A stretch of DNA of 64,000 nucleotides from Lentinus brumalis (GCA_001792895.1 MARA01000016.1:1-64000), one strand, 5' to 3'. Positions 21,718-33,455 are shown, numbered from the stretch's first letter. A program made the numbers and translations. The notes: generated by a model from the sequence alone, not told the origin.

Positions 21718-22502
21718 TTATTCGTCCTCAGAGTCGACATCCTCTGGCAGTTGTTGGATCCTGAGGTTGTTCTCCCTGACTAACTCTTGCAACGGAGTGT
21801 GGCCCATACGGCGCGCCTCGATGTATGCGTCCTGCCCCTTGCGCCTCAACACCAATTCGTCCGCAAGCATTGCGGCCCTTCTAGCTCCCCAGCACATTGC
21901 GACCTCTCGTATATCGGTCTCTATTCCTGCTCCAACTGTGCGAGCCTCCATCTGCTTCCAAGCATGAATGCGCCCCTTCACCTCTACCTCCCCAAGTGCG
22001 AAGACCTCATCCGTACTTTTCGACAACCACTCGGTGCGGCGAGCGTATGCCGCGTCAATTGCCCATGTGAACTGCAATGTGTGCAACTTCACAGCAACGG
22101 TGTCCTGGCTTCCTCGGCGTTCGAGCGATTGAAGAGAACGATCGTCGGGCAGCCGGAATGTGTATGGGGCCTTCTGCAGGCCCAAAGCGGGGCCGCTAGT
22201 CTCACGGAATGCGAAAGACATGGTGAAGGAGCGCGCTGCGTACGCCTGCATTTCAGCTGGGATGTCGAGAGTATCCTCAGCCAAGGAGCTACTGCCTGCT
22301 AGAGCTGTATGTTCTTGCGTCCTGGCGCGTGCAGCGGCTCGGGTTGACTTCCCTCTGGTTGGGGAATGTCAATGACGTCAGGATCAGCGGACGACCGCCC
22401 AACTCGGTGTACTTACAACTCGGACCGAGCGTAACGAGCTTTCTGTGCATGTTTGGCTGCCTGGCGGGCGGCATGCGTATGATACTTCGCGTTACGACCC
22501 AT
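21718..22502 (-). CDS. Unnamed basic/helical protein (240 aa)
   Basis: Exons are 22502-22417 and 22354-21718, spliced over a 62 bp intron (GTAAGT...AACCAG). The short first exon encodes a basic helix (GRNAKYHTHAARQAAKHAQKA, trimmed) continuing across the junction as SELGKSTRAAARARTQEH, a likely DNA/RNA-binding or nuclear-targeting segment. The remainder is charged and helical, with EVKGRIHAWKQMEARTVGAG and an acidic end LPEDVDSEDE. No named domain is recognised. Similar Ala/Arg-rich starts are common in agaricomycete multicopy proteins. The gene lies between the satellite and a poorly resolved gene in the same orientation. Confidence 0.55.
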
Positions 22503-23304
22503 GATACAGGTGAGGGATGGCTATGGAGGGCGCTGGGTGGCTATGATGGATGTGCTTACAGGACGATGGAGGCGGGATACAAAAACAGTGGCCACCACAA
22601 AGCCAGCTCCGCCTGAGCCGGAGCCTCGCCGAGGCTCGCCTCCATCTCCGCATCGCTGTATCGCTAGGCGTTGTCATTACTGTACTTTACTGTACTATAC
22701 CGTACGTACCTGGACAGTTAGATGTAGTGTAGCAGTGGCACCTTCGGTAACCGGCCTCTATGCCACTATAAGCAATGACTATCTCTCTCTCTCGCCGAGG
22801 CTCGCCAGGGAGCGGACTTTGCAGATTGTGTACCTCCGACTCAATACGTATACGGGATTCTTGCAGTTTCTTGACGTACTGAATATAGCTGGAGTTCCAT
22901 GCGCAGGAGGCACTCGGAGTGCATCGCTACACCATGCTATTTTGAAGCCGCTCTTAACAACACTAAGCCAAGAATACTTGGGTCAGAATCTCGCTATGCC
23001 GCAGCAACACTGCTGGAATGGACCCTTGTGGAGGCCGACGACAATGCGCTCTCTTATGACTCTATACTATGAGCACACCATAGCAGGGAGCAAATCACGT
23101 TACCACAGAAGAGACTCGTCACTATGTACATGCATGAGGATGCCAATCGCGAGCTGGTTACAAGACAAGACAGTACGTATCACGTAGACAGGAACGGGCT
23201 GTGGTGAGCGGCTTGCGAGGGCGGCACGAGCACGGCGCGGCGGGAATACAAGACAGGGAGCAGCGGCGATACAAGGCAGGGAGTGGCGGGACGAGGAGCT
23301 GTGG
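22503..23304. other. No recognisable gene
   Basis: Contains two copies of CGCCGAGGCTCGCC (near 22628 and 22793) and a short direct repeat of ATACAAGRCAGGGAG near 23248 and 23269. No coding model is supported. Confidence 0.35.
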
Positions 23305-24888
23305 TTACAATACCTGAATGCGACCGACCTGTATGGCGTCGCGGAACCCATCGAGGGCCTCACGGAAGGTAGCGTAATATGCTACATTCCCGGAGCCCTT
23401 TGCAGGGAGCCAGGCTTGCGGGACGTCCCTGCGAAAATTTTTAATCAGTCGGCTGTGATATGCAGGTAATGAGTGCGATGTCTTACCCATCAGCGAACAG
23501 CCAAGGCACCTTACCGCATACGATCGCGACGTAGCTGTCTTCGTCGGGTCGGGTCGACGCACGAGAACTCCCCGTTTGAAACGCTCGAACGCCGCGGGGG
23601 ACGGCTCTGTCCTTTTCTGAATCACCGCAAGCGGAAGTAGACGGGCGAACAGGCACCACCACGGTATGCGAGGCGCTGTGCTGTGACGATGGCGACGAGT
23701 CTCCAGAGTCCCACGACGAAGTCGACGACGGCGAGGGCGGAGCATCGCGGGGGCAAACACCACTTGCGGGAAAGTCTCCAGCGTCTCCGGGTAGTCCCTC
23801 GCCGGCTTGCGACCGGGCACGAAGGTCTTCCACCAGCCGCCCATGACGTCTGCATCCAAGACCGCGTCTGGGGCGCCCGAGGCGGAGCAAGGAGGAACCG
23901 GGCCAAGCATCGGCATGGCCTTGGAAGGGATCTGAAGGGCGCGCATCGGTGAACGGGCAAACGCCTCCAACCACGTATCCGTCGTGCCCGGAAGGAGGAC
24001 AGACTCGGGAATCTGGTAGATTATACCCCCAATCATCCACGCCTGAGCCAACCGGAGGCTGGCCTCCATGAAGCTCGAGCACTTTTGGAAGAGGCTGCCG
24101 GGCACGCCGATCACGGCGGGGGCGACCTCGGTCCTGTGAATGTCCCCGTGTTAGCTATGACTAAGGTAACTACGAAGCATGCATGGTACGTACCAGCTGG
24201 TACGAATCGCTGCGCCGTCGAGGCTGCGGAAGAGAACGTAATGCGATCCCTGCCCCGCGGAGGGGTCCTTGCTCATCTCGAACTTGCTGGTGAAGAAGTG
24301 CGCTCCATACGAGTGTTCGAACCTGTGAGCAGCCTATGTGTAAGGAACAGGGTAACCGTGATGCACAGGTCCGACGTACCAGTTGCCCATGAGAATCGGC
24401 TCCAACTCTTGAATGACCAGCAGCATCTGTCGATCGCGCCCGCTCACCGGAGCGCCAACCGGGCCCATGCAGACCTTCCCACTATCGGCTAGAGACACGA
24501 GAATGTGTGAACAACGCAGTGACACCGAGTATAACGCGTTATCCGCGGAGCAGGACATACCGTAGTGACTCGCTTGGAGCATAGCCGGTGTCACCGGCCT
24601 AGGAGCACGTCGCTCAGGATGCGAGCCGATATGTGTTGCATTCCACGAGTGCATATTGGACGGAGGGACAGGACAGGGCCCACGAGGACGACTGAGCGAG
24701 GGACAAGGAGGAGGCCGCGACAAGGGAGGTTGCAACTGGGAGAAGTCTTCGAGGGGCGCATTAAGTAGACGTACGCTCGGAGTCCTCCGAGGCCATTGTG
24801 CAGTAATACAGCATCCTAGCTTGCGGTAGAACCGCGCGGCGTCTTGAGCCACGGGAGGCGAGGAGGTCAAGGAGGTCGAGGATGGCAA
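23305..24888 (-). CDS. Unnamed multi-exon protein, possibly decayed at the 3' end
   Basis: Supported exons are ~24888-24561, 24488-24380, 24322-24194 and 24133 onward, joined by good donors and acceptors. The encoded order is a Pro-rich N-terminus, MGPVGAPVSGRDRQMLLVIQ (shortened), NWFEHSYGAHFFTSKFEMSK, HYVLFRSLDGAAIRTSW and a long exon with FQKCSSFMEASLRLAQAWMIGG and YQIPESVLLPG. The frame then switches near 23750. The C-terminal block (YVAIVCGKVPWLFADG, then RLIKNFRRDVPQAW) vaguely resembles the small viroplasmin/RNase H1 N-terminal fold, but the intron needed between the two parts would be only 34 bp. No ATG fits the first exon exactly; an internal Met (about 24654) is possible. I do not know its function. 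Confidence 0.35.
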
Positions 24889-25030
24889 ATGGATGGTAGA
24901 GTTAGAGTGAGCGCCCGAGGACTAGACCTGCACCAGCGCCTGAGAACTATATATGGGACAAGAAGCCCGCCATGCGCCAGTCACGCGCCCCCCACGCTGC
25001 GGATAGTTGTCGCCTTCCTGCTGTCTCTGG

Positions 25031-27804
25031 ATGTCCTCTTGCAACCCCATTACTCAGTCCGTCCCTCGGAAGAAGAAGGTGAAGTCGCCCGACGACGACC
25101 CCACCGAAGGCGATGGACGTCGCTGGGCGACAGGAGTCAAATTTGAGTTCCTTACCACGAGACTGTACCTCTGGCACGACGCGCGGGACCATGGCGAGAT
25201 GTCGACATTCTATTCGCGCCTCACTCTGCTTTTCATCCGTTACTTCTCTTGGGACCACGCCCTCGATGCCGATGGCAAGAAGCCCGACGTCGAGCCTTCG
25301 GAAGACAATCTGGAGAAGGTCCTGGACGTAACGGGCCTTGATAACGCCGAAGTCGCGCGGCGCAACGCGGTCTACCTCGACCTCAGAAGTGTAAGTCTTT
25401 CGTCATGCCTCCTCTATCCCACGTGCACTGACCTCCTCTTACAGAAGCTGCAGAGATGGTGCCGCTATCACGGAACCAAATCGCTCAAGGGCCAGAGCGC
25501 CGATCCGCTCTCGAAGATCCTGAAGGCGTTCAAGACTCAGGACAAAGCTCCGCGCCGTATGCAGACGCAGCAATTCTATTCCAAACTCTACTACGACACT
25601 CGCATCAAGGCAACTGTCGACGCCGAATGGCCCAGGATCGTTGCGGAGGCTGGCGCGAAGGGAACCCCGCCGCCCAAGCGTCTCAAGCACCAGAACCGCG
25701 TAGTCGCGCAGTTCTTCGCCTCCGAGACACGGGAGTTCCAGGCGGCGTTGATTGCACAACGCGACGCGGAGTACGACGAGGAGCTCGCGGCTTGGAAATC
25801 CGATTCACTGGACTGCACAGAGGTGCCGAAGACTCCGGAGGAGTTCGCGCAGTGAGTAGCCGCCCTTTCTGCTCATCTCAACTTGCCCGCTGACGCACAG
25901 ACATAGGGCGCTGGAGGAGGCCTCACATTGGCTGCCCTCGCTCGCTGAAGCCCTCTCCAAGCGCGTGGGGCTGAACGTCACGATCATGCTCACCGGTCCG
26001 ATCGCCTCCAGCGGAGGGCGCATCGACGTGAAGGGGTAAGCATCATCTCTCACATGCTCAGCTTTTCGCTAATGTGTCCTCAGTGTCCACGCGGGCAAGG
26101 CTTTAGGCTTGACTCCCAAGCTTTGGCCAGCCTACGACCCGCGCGCGTATGAGGCGTTGGTGAAGTCTTTGGTGGGATTTGCGAAGAGCTGCTTCAGTAC
26201 GCATGTCCTTGTTTCTTCCAACCGGTGACGTACTCATTGCCCACAGCTTTGGAGGACTGTCGTGCTCGGGCTCTTCCCGGCACCGTCCCGCCGGAAGAAG
26301 AAGACCAGCTGGCTGTCACTTCTCCAGCGTCATCAATCGCTTCTCTCCCCCCCACCCAAAGCACTCGGGACGCGGTCGTTCGCACAATCCCTCTCTGCAT
26401 CCCAACAGATACGAGTCCCGTGTCTTCGTCCTCTGGGCGTACAACATCCCCCGTTGCGACTGGTATTCCGCCGCCCATGCGTACCGCCCAACGGGCACTT
26501 GCTGGAGGCCGCTCTATCTCGACTCCTACCATACCCAGTCCGCTTCGAATGGTCTCCAGGCTCTCCTCGGCAGCGGCGTCGCCCAGCGCCCTACCTGTCA
26601 CGGACGCTCCCGTACCGACTTACGGGCTTCCTTCCATGCTTATCAACAGCGCCGGCGCCCCGCCAACCCAGGAGATGTTAGGGTCAGAAGTCGTGGATCG
26701 TGGCCCGCAGACGTCCTCTTCCATCCCCACCTACACGACCCCATCTACCGCCTCGTCGCTCAGCGCCATGACCTCTCACACCACAGCCCTCTCTTCGTCA
26801 ACTTCATCAGCCACTCCGTCGAGGCCTGGGCAGCGGGCTCTTCCGCCATACTCGTCGTCGCCCACGGCTGAGTCGTCAACCCCTCCCACAGAGAGGTCGT
26901 CCCCGTCCCCCACTCCGACTTCAGCACCTATCGAGGTGGCGGCTGCCACTGAAGACGCCGCTCGTGCACCTTCGCGTTCTGTGGGACTCATGTCGACACT
27001 CACCTCGATCTCTGCGGCGCCGCTCACATCTGGGCGAGGCGAGTCAATCTCCGCGGGGCCCCTTCCCGCTCGGCGCGCCCGGGCCGGGACCGTTTCCGCT
27101 GGCTCCGGGCCTGCCCCTTTCTCCAAGATTGATGCGAAGAACTGTCCTTCCAATATCACGGACATCATCGATTATTTGAAGGGGCATGACTGGGGCGCAG
27201 TGTGGGACCACTGCATCGCGACATTTGTCGAGATAGAACGTTTCGCTCAGTTCAAGAGTCGGGGCACCCTCATCAATCCCACCCACGGTCGTCCCTCTGA
27301 AGTCGCCGCTTGGATGAAGCGGGCCCGCAAGCTCGTGGACTACCCCATCGAGGACGTCGACAAGTTCGCTGACAGCTGGCTCGGGTGGTGGAAGAGTAAC
27401 AAGCCACCCACGATCAGCGACGAACTGCCCGCGAACTTCGACTGGGCAGTCCTCAACGTCACGGGGTCGAACGGTCTGCTCCTCTTCATGCTCTCCCTAG
27501 CGTGGTGGGGCAGTGTCGTCGGTGACGGCCAGGGCAATCGGGGTAAATGGCTCCTCGCGGTGGGCGACGTTCGCGTGGTCTTCGACCGCGTGTTGGTGGC
27601 GGCGGCTAAGGCCTACAACGACGAGAACAGCGACAACGTCGTCAAGGATGACGTGGAGGTGGAGAGTTGTTCCAGGTATGTTCAGTGTGTCTTTCTTTGC
27701 TATGCATCACTCATTCTGCAAACAGGAAGCGTCGACGGAGTGCTGCGGCACCTGCAACGCCGGTGTCGACTGGCGCCAAGAAGCGCAAGGTGGGCAAGAA
27801 GTAG
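25031..27804 (+). CDS. Unnamed 840-aa agaricomycete protein with basic tail
   Basis: Exons are 25031-25390, 25445-25851, 25901-26035, 26084-26196, 26247-27675 and 27726-27804; every junction has canonical GT-AG and preserves frame. It begins MSSCNPITQSVPRKKKVK and a conserved region follows (RWATGVKFEFLTTRLYLW, KLQRWCRYHGTKS, MQTQQFYSKLYYDTRIK, RALEEASHWLPSLAEALSKR, VHAGKALGLTPKLWPAYDP). Residues ~345-610 are a Ser/Thr/Pro-rich low-complexity linker. A second folded part (WDHCIATFVEIERFAQFKSRG, AWMKRARKLVDYP, LLLFMLSLAWWGSVVGDG) precedes a Lys/Arg-rich end (RKRRRSAA...KKRKVGKK) typical of a nuclear signal. I recall this N-terminal half as a repeated agaricomycete family of unknown function. 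No enzyme motif is visible. It diverges from the preceding minus-strand gene. Confidence 0.75.
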
Positions 27805-29070
27805 GTGAATGCCGTCGCATGTCCCCTCAGGTATGTCCGACGGCATTTCGTACCTCCTCCCCCTCGTTTGCTGTCTTGCTTGTCACTCCGCCGACCTCGC
27901 TGCATAGCTCTTTGCACAACTCGTATATCTCTTGCCACGTGGACCTTATACGTTGACGCCCTCGTGCCTCCAGTCTCTTCTGCTCTCATAGCTTCATCGC
28001 ATACTGCTGTCGCTCTCATATATTCTCCTTGCCGCTCTTTTCCGTAATGATTTTTCTCGAACATCGACCACCTGCACCTATATGACTCTCTCGCATACTG
28101 CCCATTCCCGTTGTCGTCGTCGTACATATCACCATTCTTTGTATCTGTTGCGCTCCTGCATCGTCACTGCTCTCCTTCTTGCTCCGGTTATCAGCTGCAC
28201 GCTTTCCCTCGTCGTCTATGTCCATGCTTCGTTCCATTGCTCTTGCTGTCGCTTCTCACAAAAAAGTAGTCTCTACACTGTATATCCTCTGCGATTAGTC
28301 CACTGCAATGCATCTTGTTGTTAACTGCCTCCCCTATGTGGGTCCAAGCGCGTTCTCGTAGATCTGGTAAGTCTTCTGACTTGGTCTGGGACGCCCCATG
28401 TTAGTGTCAGTGTCCCTCTGACCATTCCTATCTGCACAGTCCTCGTCACCATGTTATATGCTCCATATCTCCATAGCCACCTGATGCAGCTGCCACTATT
28501 CCTGGCTTGTTCAGTCGAGGTCTACCATCCCTGCCGCTTCAACTATGTCTAGGACCAGCTGTCTCAGCCAGGAGCAGCAAACTATGCGTTAGCGCGCGCA
28601 TAATCAGCAAGTGAGTATCGCATTTATCGTCGTCAGTATAAGAACTTGACATTGCTCCCTATACATAGATAGTACCTCGTCTTTTTGAGCTCTTTCATCC
28701 CTCCAACGACCATGCCACACGTGCCACCGTCACAGCAGCCTCTCGCTGAGTGGACTTCAGCCATTCTCGCCTCGTCAAGGTCAACGCCACCTCGGCGCGC
28801 TCGCGCGCGGCAGGTTAGTATCTCGTGCGCACGTCTTCTTCGTAACAGCCAATTGACGCGTCTCACCTGTTGCAACTAGCACTAGCTCCTCAGGCCTCAG
28901 GCCCAGGGCTCCATGCCTCACCCCTGGGTTCAGTGCAGTACGTATCTAGCAACTTGGTTGGTCGCATCGCCGTATACTTACACACACTTTGCATGTACGT
29001 GACTACCACCCTCAGGCGAGTACAACGGCGAGCGCAAGGACCTGCTCCACGCTGGCGAGCTTGGGGGCGA
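27805..29070. other. Mostly non-coding; possible short exon at 28709
   Basis: A plus-strand ATG at 28709 (MPHVPPSQQPLAEW) opens ~34 codons ending in a GTTAGT donor and could be a first exon. I cannot follow it reliably into the satellite downstream. The remainder is C/T-rich and gene-free. Confidence 0.25.
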
Positions 29071-30110
29071 CGGCGCGACGGCGAGGGTCAGCACGAGCCC
29101 GACGACGGCGAGCCCAAGCCCGACGACAGCGAGAGTCAGCGCGAGCCCGACGACCACTGTGGGGCGACGGCGAGGGTCAGCACGAGCCCGACGACGGCGA
29201 GCCCAAGCCCGACGACAGCGAGCCCGAGCCCGACGGCGAGCGCAACCCAGCCGGGGAGCGCGAGCACGAGGTCGGTGACGGCGAGTTTGAGGGCGACGGC
29301 GCAACGGCGAGCTTGAGGGCGACGGCGCAACGGCGAGCTTGAGGGCGACGGCGCGACGGCGAGGGTCAGGGCGAGCCCGACGACAGCGAGCCCGAGCCCG
29401 ACGGCGAGCGCAACCCAGCCGGGGAGCGCGAGCACGAGGTCGGTGACGGCGAGCTTGAGGGCGACGGCGCGACGGCGAGGGTCAGCACGAGCCCGATGAC
29501 GGCGAGCCCAAGCCCGACGACAGCGAGAGTCAGCGCGAGCCCGACGACCACTGTGGGGCGACGGCGAGGGTCAGCACGAGCCCGACGACGGCGAGCCCAA
29601 GCCCGACGACAGCGAGCCCGAGCCCGACGGCGAGCGCAACCCAGCCGGGGAGCGCGAGCACGAGGTCGGTGACGGCGAGCTTGAGGGCGACGGCGCGACG
29701 GCGAGGGTCAGCACGAGCCCGACGACGGCGAGCCCAAGCCCGACGACAGCGAGAGTCAGCGCGAGCCCGACGACCACTGTGGGGCGACGGCGAGGGTCAG
29801 CACGAGCCCGACGACGGCGAGCCCAAGCCCGACGACAGCGAGCCCGAGCCCGACGGCGAGCGCAACCCAGCCGGGGAGCGCGAGCACGAGGTCGGTGACG
29901 GCGAGCTTGAGGGCGACGGCGCGACGGCGAGGGTCAGCACGAGCCCGACGACAGCGAGCCCAAGCCCGACGACAGCGAGCCCGAGCCCGACGGCGAGCGC
30001 AACCCATCTGGGAACCGCGAGCACGAGGTCGGTGACGGTGAGCTTGAGGGCGACGGCGCGAGCCCGACGACGTGACGGCGAGAGTCAGCGCGAGCCCGAC
30101 GACCACAGTG
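29071..30110. repeat. Compound GC-rich satellite, 226-bp higher-order unit
   Basis: Blocks starting CGGCGCGACG at 29465, 29691 and 29917 are spaced exactly 226 bp and nearly identical. Related, rearranged copies begin at 29071 and 29350. Each unit is itself built from decamers/dodecamers such as GCCCGACGAC-GGCGAG. Because 226 is not a multiple of 3, the same bases are read in a different frame in each unit, so the long open frames on both strands reflect lack of stop codons rather than protein selection. Confidence 0.8.
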
Positions 30111-30112
30111 GG

Positions 30113-30210
30113 GCGGCGAGGGCGGCGAGGGTGGCGGGGGCGGCGGGGGCGGCGGGGGCGGCGGGGGCGGCGAGGGCGGCGAGGGCGGCGAGGGTGGCGA
30201 GGGCGGCAAG
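30113..30210 (+). repeat. G-rich 9-bp repeat (GGCGGNGGC type)
   Basis: About ten units of GGCGGGGGC / GGCGAGGGC / GGCGAGGGT sit at the edge of the satellite. Runs of two to five G at short spacing make the plus strand a candidate G-quadruplex former. Confidence 0.8.
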
Positions 30211-31446
30211 GAGAGCTGTAGGCAGAGAGCAGTAGGCAGATACGCTGAGCGACGACATGTTCTCCACAGTACAGGCTGCCGCTGGTGTTACTGCAGCAAT
30301 TGCAGTGCGCTGTGCAGTGGTCACAGTATAGTGATATAATGAGTCTACAAGGACTGGTGCTCTGCGTCTCGTCGCCTGCTCATGTAGAGCGCGAAGGCCG
30401 TTCTTCCCTCCACAGATCTCGAGAGCCAGGCCTGTAAGCAACACCGTGAGTTCTTCGCGTCTTCCTACGTTGCCAACTCGGGCTGACGTACTGCGCACAG
30501 GGCCATTGACAGATCGGGTGGTGGAAGATTGCACTGGTATGTCTGCTTCACTGTCTTGGGCCTGAGTGACATGCTGATATTCGCGTCAGACAGGTGGGCG
30601 TGGGACCCGCGCGGTTTGAGTACGAGTACAGGCCAGACGGGCGCGCGTACAGCTGCGGGCGGTGCAGCTCCACGCTGTCGAGGAGACCCCCAAGTTTAGC
30701 CAGGCGGGGCGTGTGAGGCGGACCGGAGTCGGTGAACGCGCGAGGGAGCCGTGAAGGTCGTAGCTCCCGCGATGCATAGTTAGGTGTCAGGGCCGTCGAC
30801 ACAAAACCGAGAGCTGGTGTCCGAATGGGTCAGAGCACGCACCTTGGTTGTTCGCATATTTGACACGCTCTGCATGGGCCGCGGCCGGTGCATCTTGACG
30901 GTGCGCTCGCGTGGGTTGCCGCGAATCCAGGTGTATGCGCACTGTCGTGAGCGCGCTCGGACAAGACGGACGGTAGGGTGACTAGCGAGGGGAAGGGGAT
31001 TGCCTTGTAGCGCGAGAGAAGCGTCGGACAGACACGCTGGAGGCGCAGAGACACACGAATCGAGCGCAGCACACAACTCTATCGACGAGGGGGTGTGCGC
31101 CGTGGATGCACCCTGCAGAGAGAGTGGAAGGGAGCAGGAAAGACGCGCTTGGTGCAGACGGGGGCGAGCGACAAGCAGCGTGCGTCATAGACCGGCGTGC
31201 GCTCCGGCCTCCGGTGTTTGGTCGTGCTATGCAGGCCTCCTCGCCGCTCGCACCTCCCTGCTCTGGACGTCGCCCACAAGCTGCTGAAGGTCGAGCGTGT
31301 CGATGGGCCAAGATACGCACCTGTGCGGCGACGAAGTTGCGTCAGACATGAAGCTTGCGAAGGGGCCGAGATGCCGCGGCTTTCTGGGGTTCGAGTCGGC
31401 TGTCACGGTCTTCCCTCGGACGACCAGTCTTCTGCTTTGCCTGGGG

Positions 31447-32292
31447 ATGTCTGATCCCGAAGATCTGTTGGCAGAGTCCCTCGAGATTCTCTACGACCAT
31501 GTCCCCGTCGCACACTCCTCAGCCGGCTCATCATTCACCTATGAATACGACGGGATCTCACCCATCCACCTGGTCACTCCCGACACGCAGGCAGCGAATT
31601 GGGCCTTGCACGCATCGTCGATATGGTCATCTGCGCTGTACGTCGCAGATCACATCCATGACCTCCATCTGCACGAGCACGTAGCCATCGCGAAGCAAGA
31701 GGGACGGCCGCTGAGGGTTCTGGAGCTCGGTGCGGGCGCGGGCCTACCGAGCATCCTCATCTCGAAGATGCCGAGCATCCTCATCTCGAAGATGTACCAG
31801 GACGCGCTCGTGACTTGCACCGACTACCCCGACGAGAGTCTCATCCACACCCTCTCCGAGAACGCGAAGCGGAACGATGTCGCGGAGCGCTGTCATGTCG
31901 TCCCGTACGGCTGGGGCTCCGACCCTTCCCCTCTCATGTTGTCCCAGAGTGCGCATCTGGATTCGATCCCTGGATTCGACGTTGTCCTTGCCGCGGACAC
32001 GCTATGGAACTCGGACACGCACCACATCTTTGTCCAGACACTGCAGTTTACTCTGAAGCGAGCTCCGAATGCGCGTATCTATCTTGTAGCAGGCCTTCAC
32101 ACGGGCCGATATGTGGTCGCCTCGTTCTTGAAGCTCGTTCCGGATGCCGGCTTCGTCATAGAGGACCTCAGAGAAAGACGTGTCGGCGGTACAGAGGAAC
32201 GGCCGTGGAGCGTGGAATGTGCCGAGGGTGAAGACGAAGCCGAACGCAGGCGTTGGATCATATGGATGGTCTTGCGGTGGCGGCACGGCTAG
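31447..32292 (+). CDS. EFM7/nicotinamide N-methyltransferase-like SAM methyltransferase (copy 1)
   Basis: Single exon, 281 aa, start chosen at the ATG giving MSDPEDLLAESLEILYDHVP; the open frame extends 50 codons further upstream but that part does not look like the family. The order of motifs is that of the EFM7/NNT1 branch of the METTL21-like methyltransferases: WALHASSIWSSALYVADHI, the SAM-binding motif VLELGAGAGLPS, CTDYPDESL, VPYGWGSDPSP, DVVLAADTLWN and a late HTGR. Yeast Efm7 methylates elongation factor 1-alpha; the substrate here is inferred. A tandem 24-bp duplication (31747-31794) repeats PSILISKM directly after the SAM-binding motif, adding eight residues to the first core helix. 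The coding sequence is identical to the copy at 39685-40530. It is convergent with the kinase gene. Confidence 0.8.
   Translation: MSDPEDLLAESLEILYDHVPVAHSSAGSSFTYEYDGISPIHLVTPDTQAANWALHASSIWSSALYVADHIHDLHLHEHVAIAKQEGRPLRVLELGAGAGLPSILISKMPSILISKMYQDALVTCTDYPDESLIHTLSENAKRNDVAERCHVVPYGWGSDPSPLMLSQSAHLDSIPGFDVVLAADTLWNSDTHHIFVQTLQFTLKRAPNARIYLVAGLHTGRYVVASFLKLVPDAGFVIEDLRERRVGGTEERPWSVECAEGEDEAERRRWIIWMVLRWRHG
31747..31794 (+). repeat. 24-bp in-frame tandem duplication in the methyltransferase
   Basis: CCGAGCATCCTCATCTCGAA-GATG occurs twice in a row, encoding PSILISKM twice. The same duplication is present in copy 2 (39985-40032). Confidence 0.95.
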
Positions 32293-32429
32293 CTTCATAG
32301 GCAGGATTCTACTCTCGTATGTCGCGCTGTCTGACGTCTGTTCCATGCATACTGATAACTCGACGATAGATAGAAGCAAGTCCGAAGCGACTGGCATACA
32401 GCACCGCTTCGATACACTCCACGTGCGAC

Positions 32430-33455
32430 CTACGAAGTCGACATCCTCCTCTTCATCCATCCCTTCATCTTCCGCACCACGCTCGATCCTCCCGAACCGC
32501 CAGCCCCTGGTGAACGGACGGCTTCCTCGAAGCCGTCCTCGCTGTGCGTCAGGTGGCAGTCCGTGTAACAGGTGGATCCCAAGGACCAGTCATTCGTCGT
32601 GTCGAAGGAGCCATCGGTGCCGCGGAGGCTCGGCGAGACCCATTCGAACCACTCGTGCGGTGGTCTGTCTAATGCTCCATACGGCCGCCCGTACGACACG
32701 TCGAGGTTCTGGGACGGAGGTCAGCACAGTTGCTTGACGTCTGGCTGCGTTTCCTACCTCATCATCTTCCCTCATGCTGTCGCCGAAGACCTCTTGTGGC
32801 CTGTCTCTGCGCTCTATGACGTCCCAGTCTCTACGGACCCGTGCGTCAGCTCCTGCGGCGCGCTTATAGCCTGCATACGCACATGCCATGGAACCATCGG
32901 TGCTTCTTGAGCTTGCGGACCGATGGTCTCTTCTTCGGGTCCTTCTCCAGCATCTGGCGGCGCTCGTCAGCGCCCTCGCTTCAACTCGTATCTCTCTTCG
33001 CCCACCTTCGTCAACAAGTCCTGGATCTCCCCATCGACGACCCCGTACAGGTCGAAGTCGGCCGGGATGGTGTCGGTTCGGTTGATGAGCTCCTCCAACC
33101 GCTGCTCCTTCGGTTGGAGCCCGAACGGCAGCTGCGGGACATGCATATGAGCCTCGCTGCTCGTCAATATGCCGGTGGACTCACCCTTCCAGTCAGCATC
33201 GAGTACAACACCACCCCTGCTCCCCAGACGTCCACTCCGTACGAGTACTGGCCGGAGTAGACCTCCGGCGCGACGTATCCAAATGTACCCGCCAAGGTGT
33301 GCGTCTCGTCCCCGTCCCTGCCCTTCAGCCAGCTGCCACGGCGATCCGCGTCTTCACTGTCCCGACGCACATTCCATGGGGACAGCTGGGTCCACGGTCG
33401 GTCCGCGTGCTCTATTCCGAAGGCGCGCGCGATGCCAAAGTCCGTCAAGGCGATG
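32430..33455 (-). pseudogene. Protein kinase gene fragment (copy 1, 3' part)
   Basis: The minus strand encodes, in order, [10 protein letters not shown], an expanded activation segment, [25 protein letters not shown], then the C-lobe helices ([36 protein letters not shown]) and a C-terminal extension ending WMKRRMSTS at 32430. Everything upstream of DFG (glycine loop, VAIK lysine, HRD) is absent because the duplication ends at 33455. In addition an extra G after ELKR (CGAGGGCGC) shifts the frame. It cannot make a kinase. Confidence 0.85.

Larger units (their letters stand above)
30360..33455 (+). repeat. Segmental duplication, copy 1 (3,096 bp)
   Basis: Matches 38598-41693 in direct orientation at a constant offset of 8,238 bp with no indel. 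All translated frames from 30548 to ~32890 are identical between copies. From ~32956 to 33455 I count about 22 substitutions. Copy 1 cuts the kinase gene at its DFG motif. No target-site duplication or terminal repeat is seen at either end. The 30360-31446 part has no gene I can name; a minus-strand frame around 30965-30600 looks weakly protein-like. Confidence 0.95.

Noticed and set aside
23453..23486. 34-bp intron joining two halves of the minus-strand gene
   Set aside because: Shorter than any plausible spliceosomal intron here; the gene end is left unresolved rather than forced.
29136..30106. Hydrophobic minus-strand frames resembling membrane helices (VALAVGLGLAVVGL)
   Set aside because: Antisense of a GC-rich satellite with a 226-bp period that is not a codon multiple.
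31106..31446. Upstream in-frame extension of the methyltransferase
   Set aside because: No family similarity before MSDPEDLL and composition changes there.
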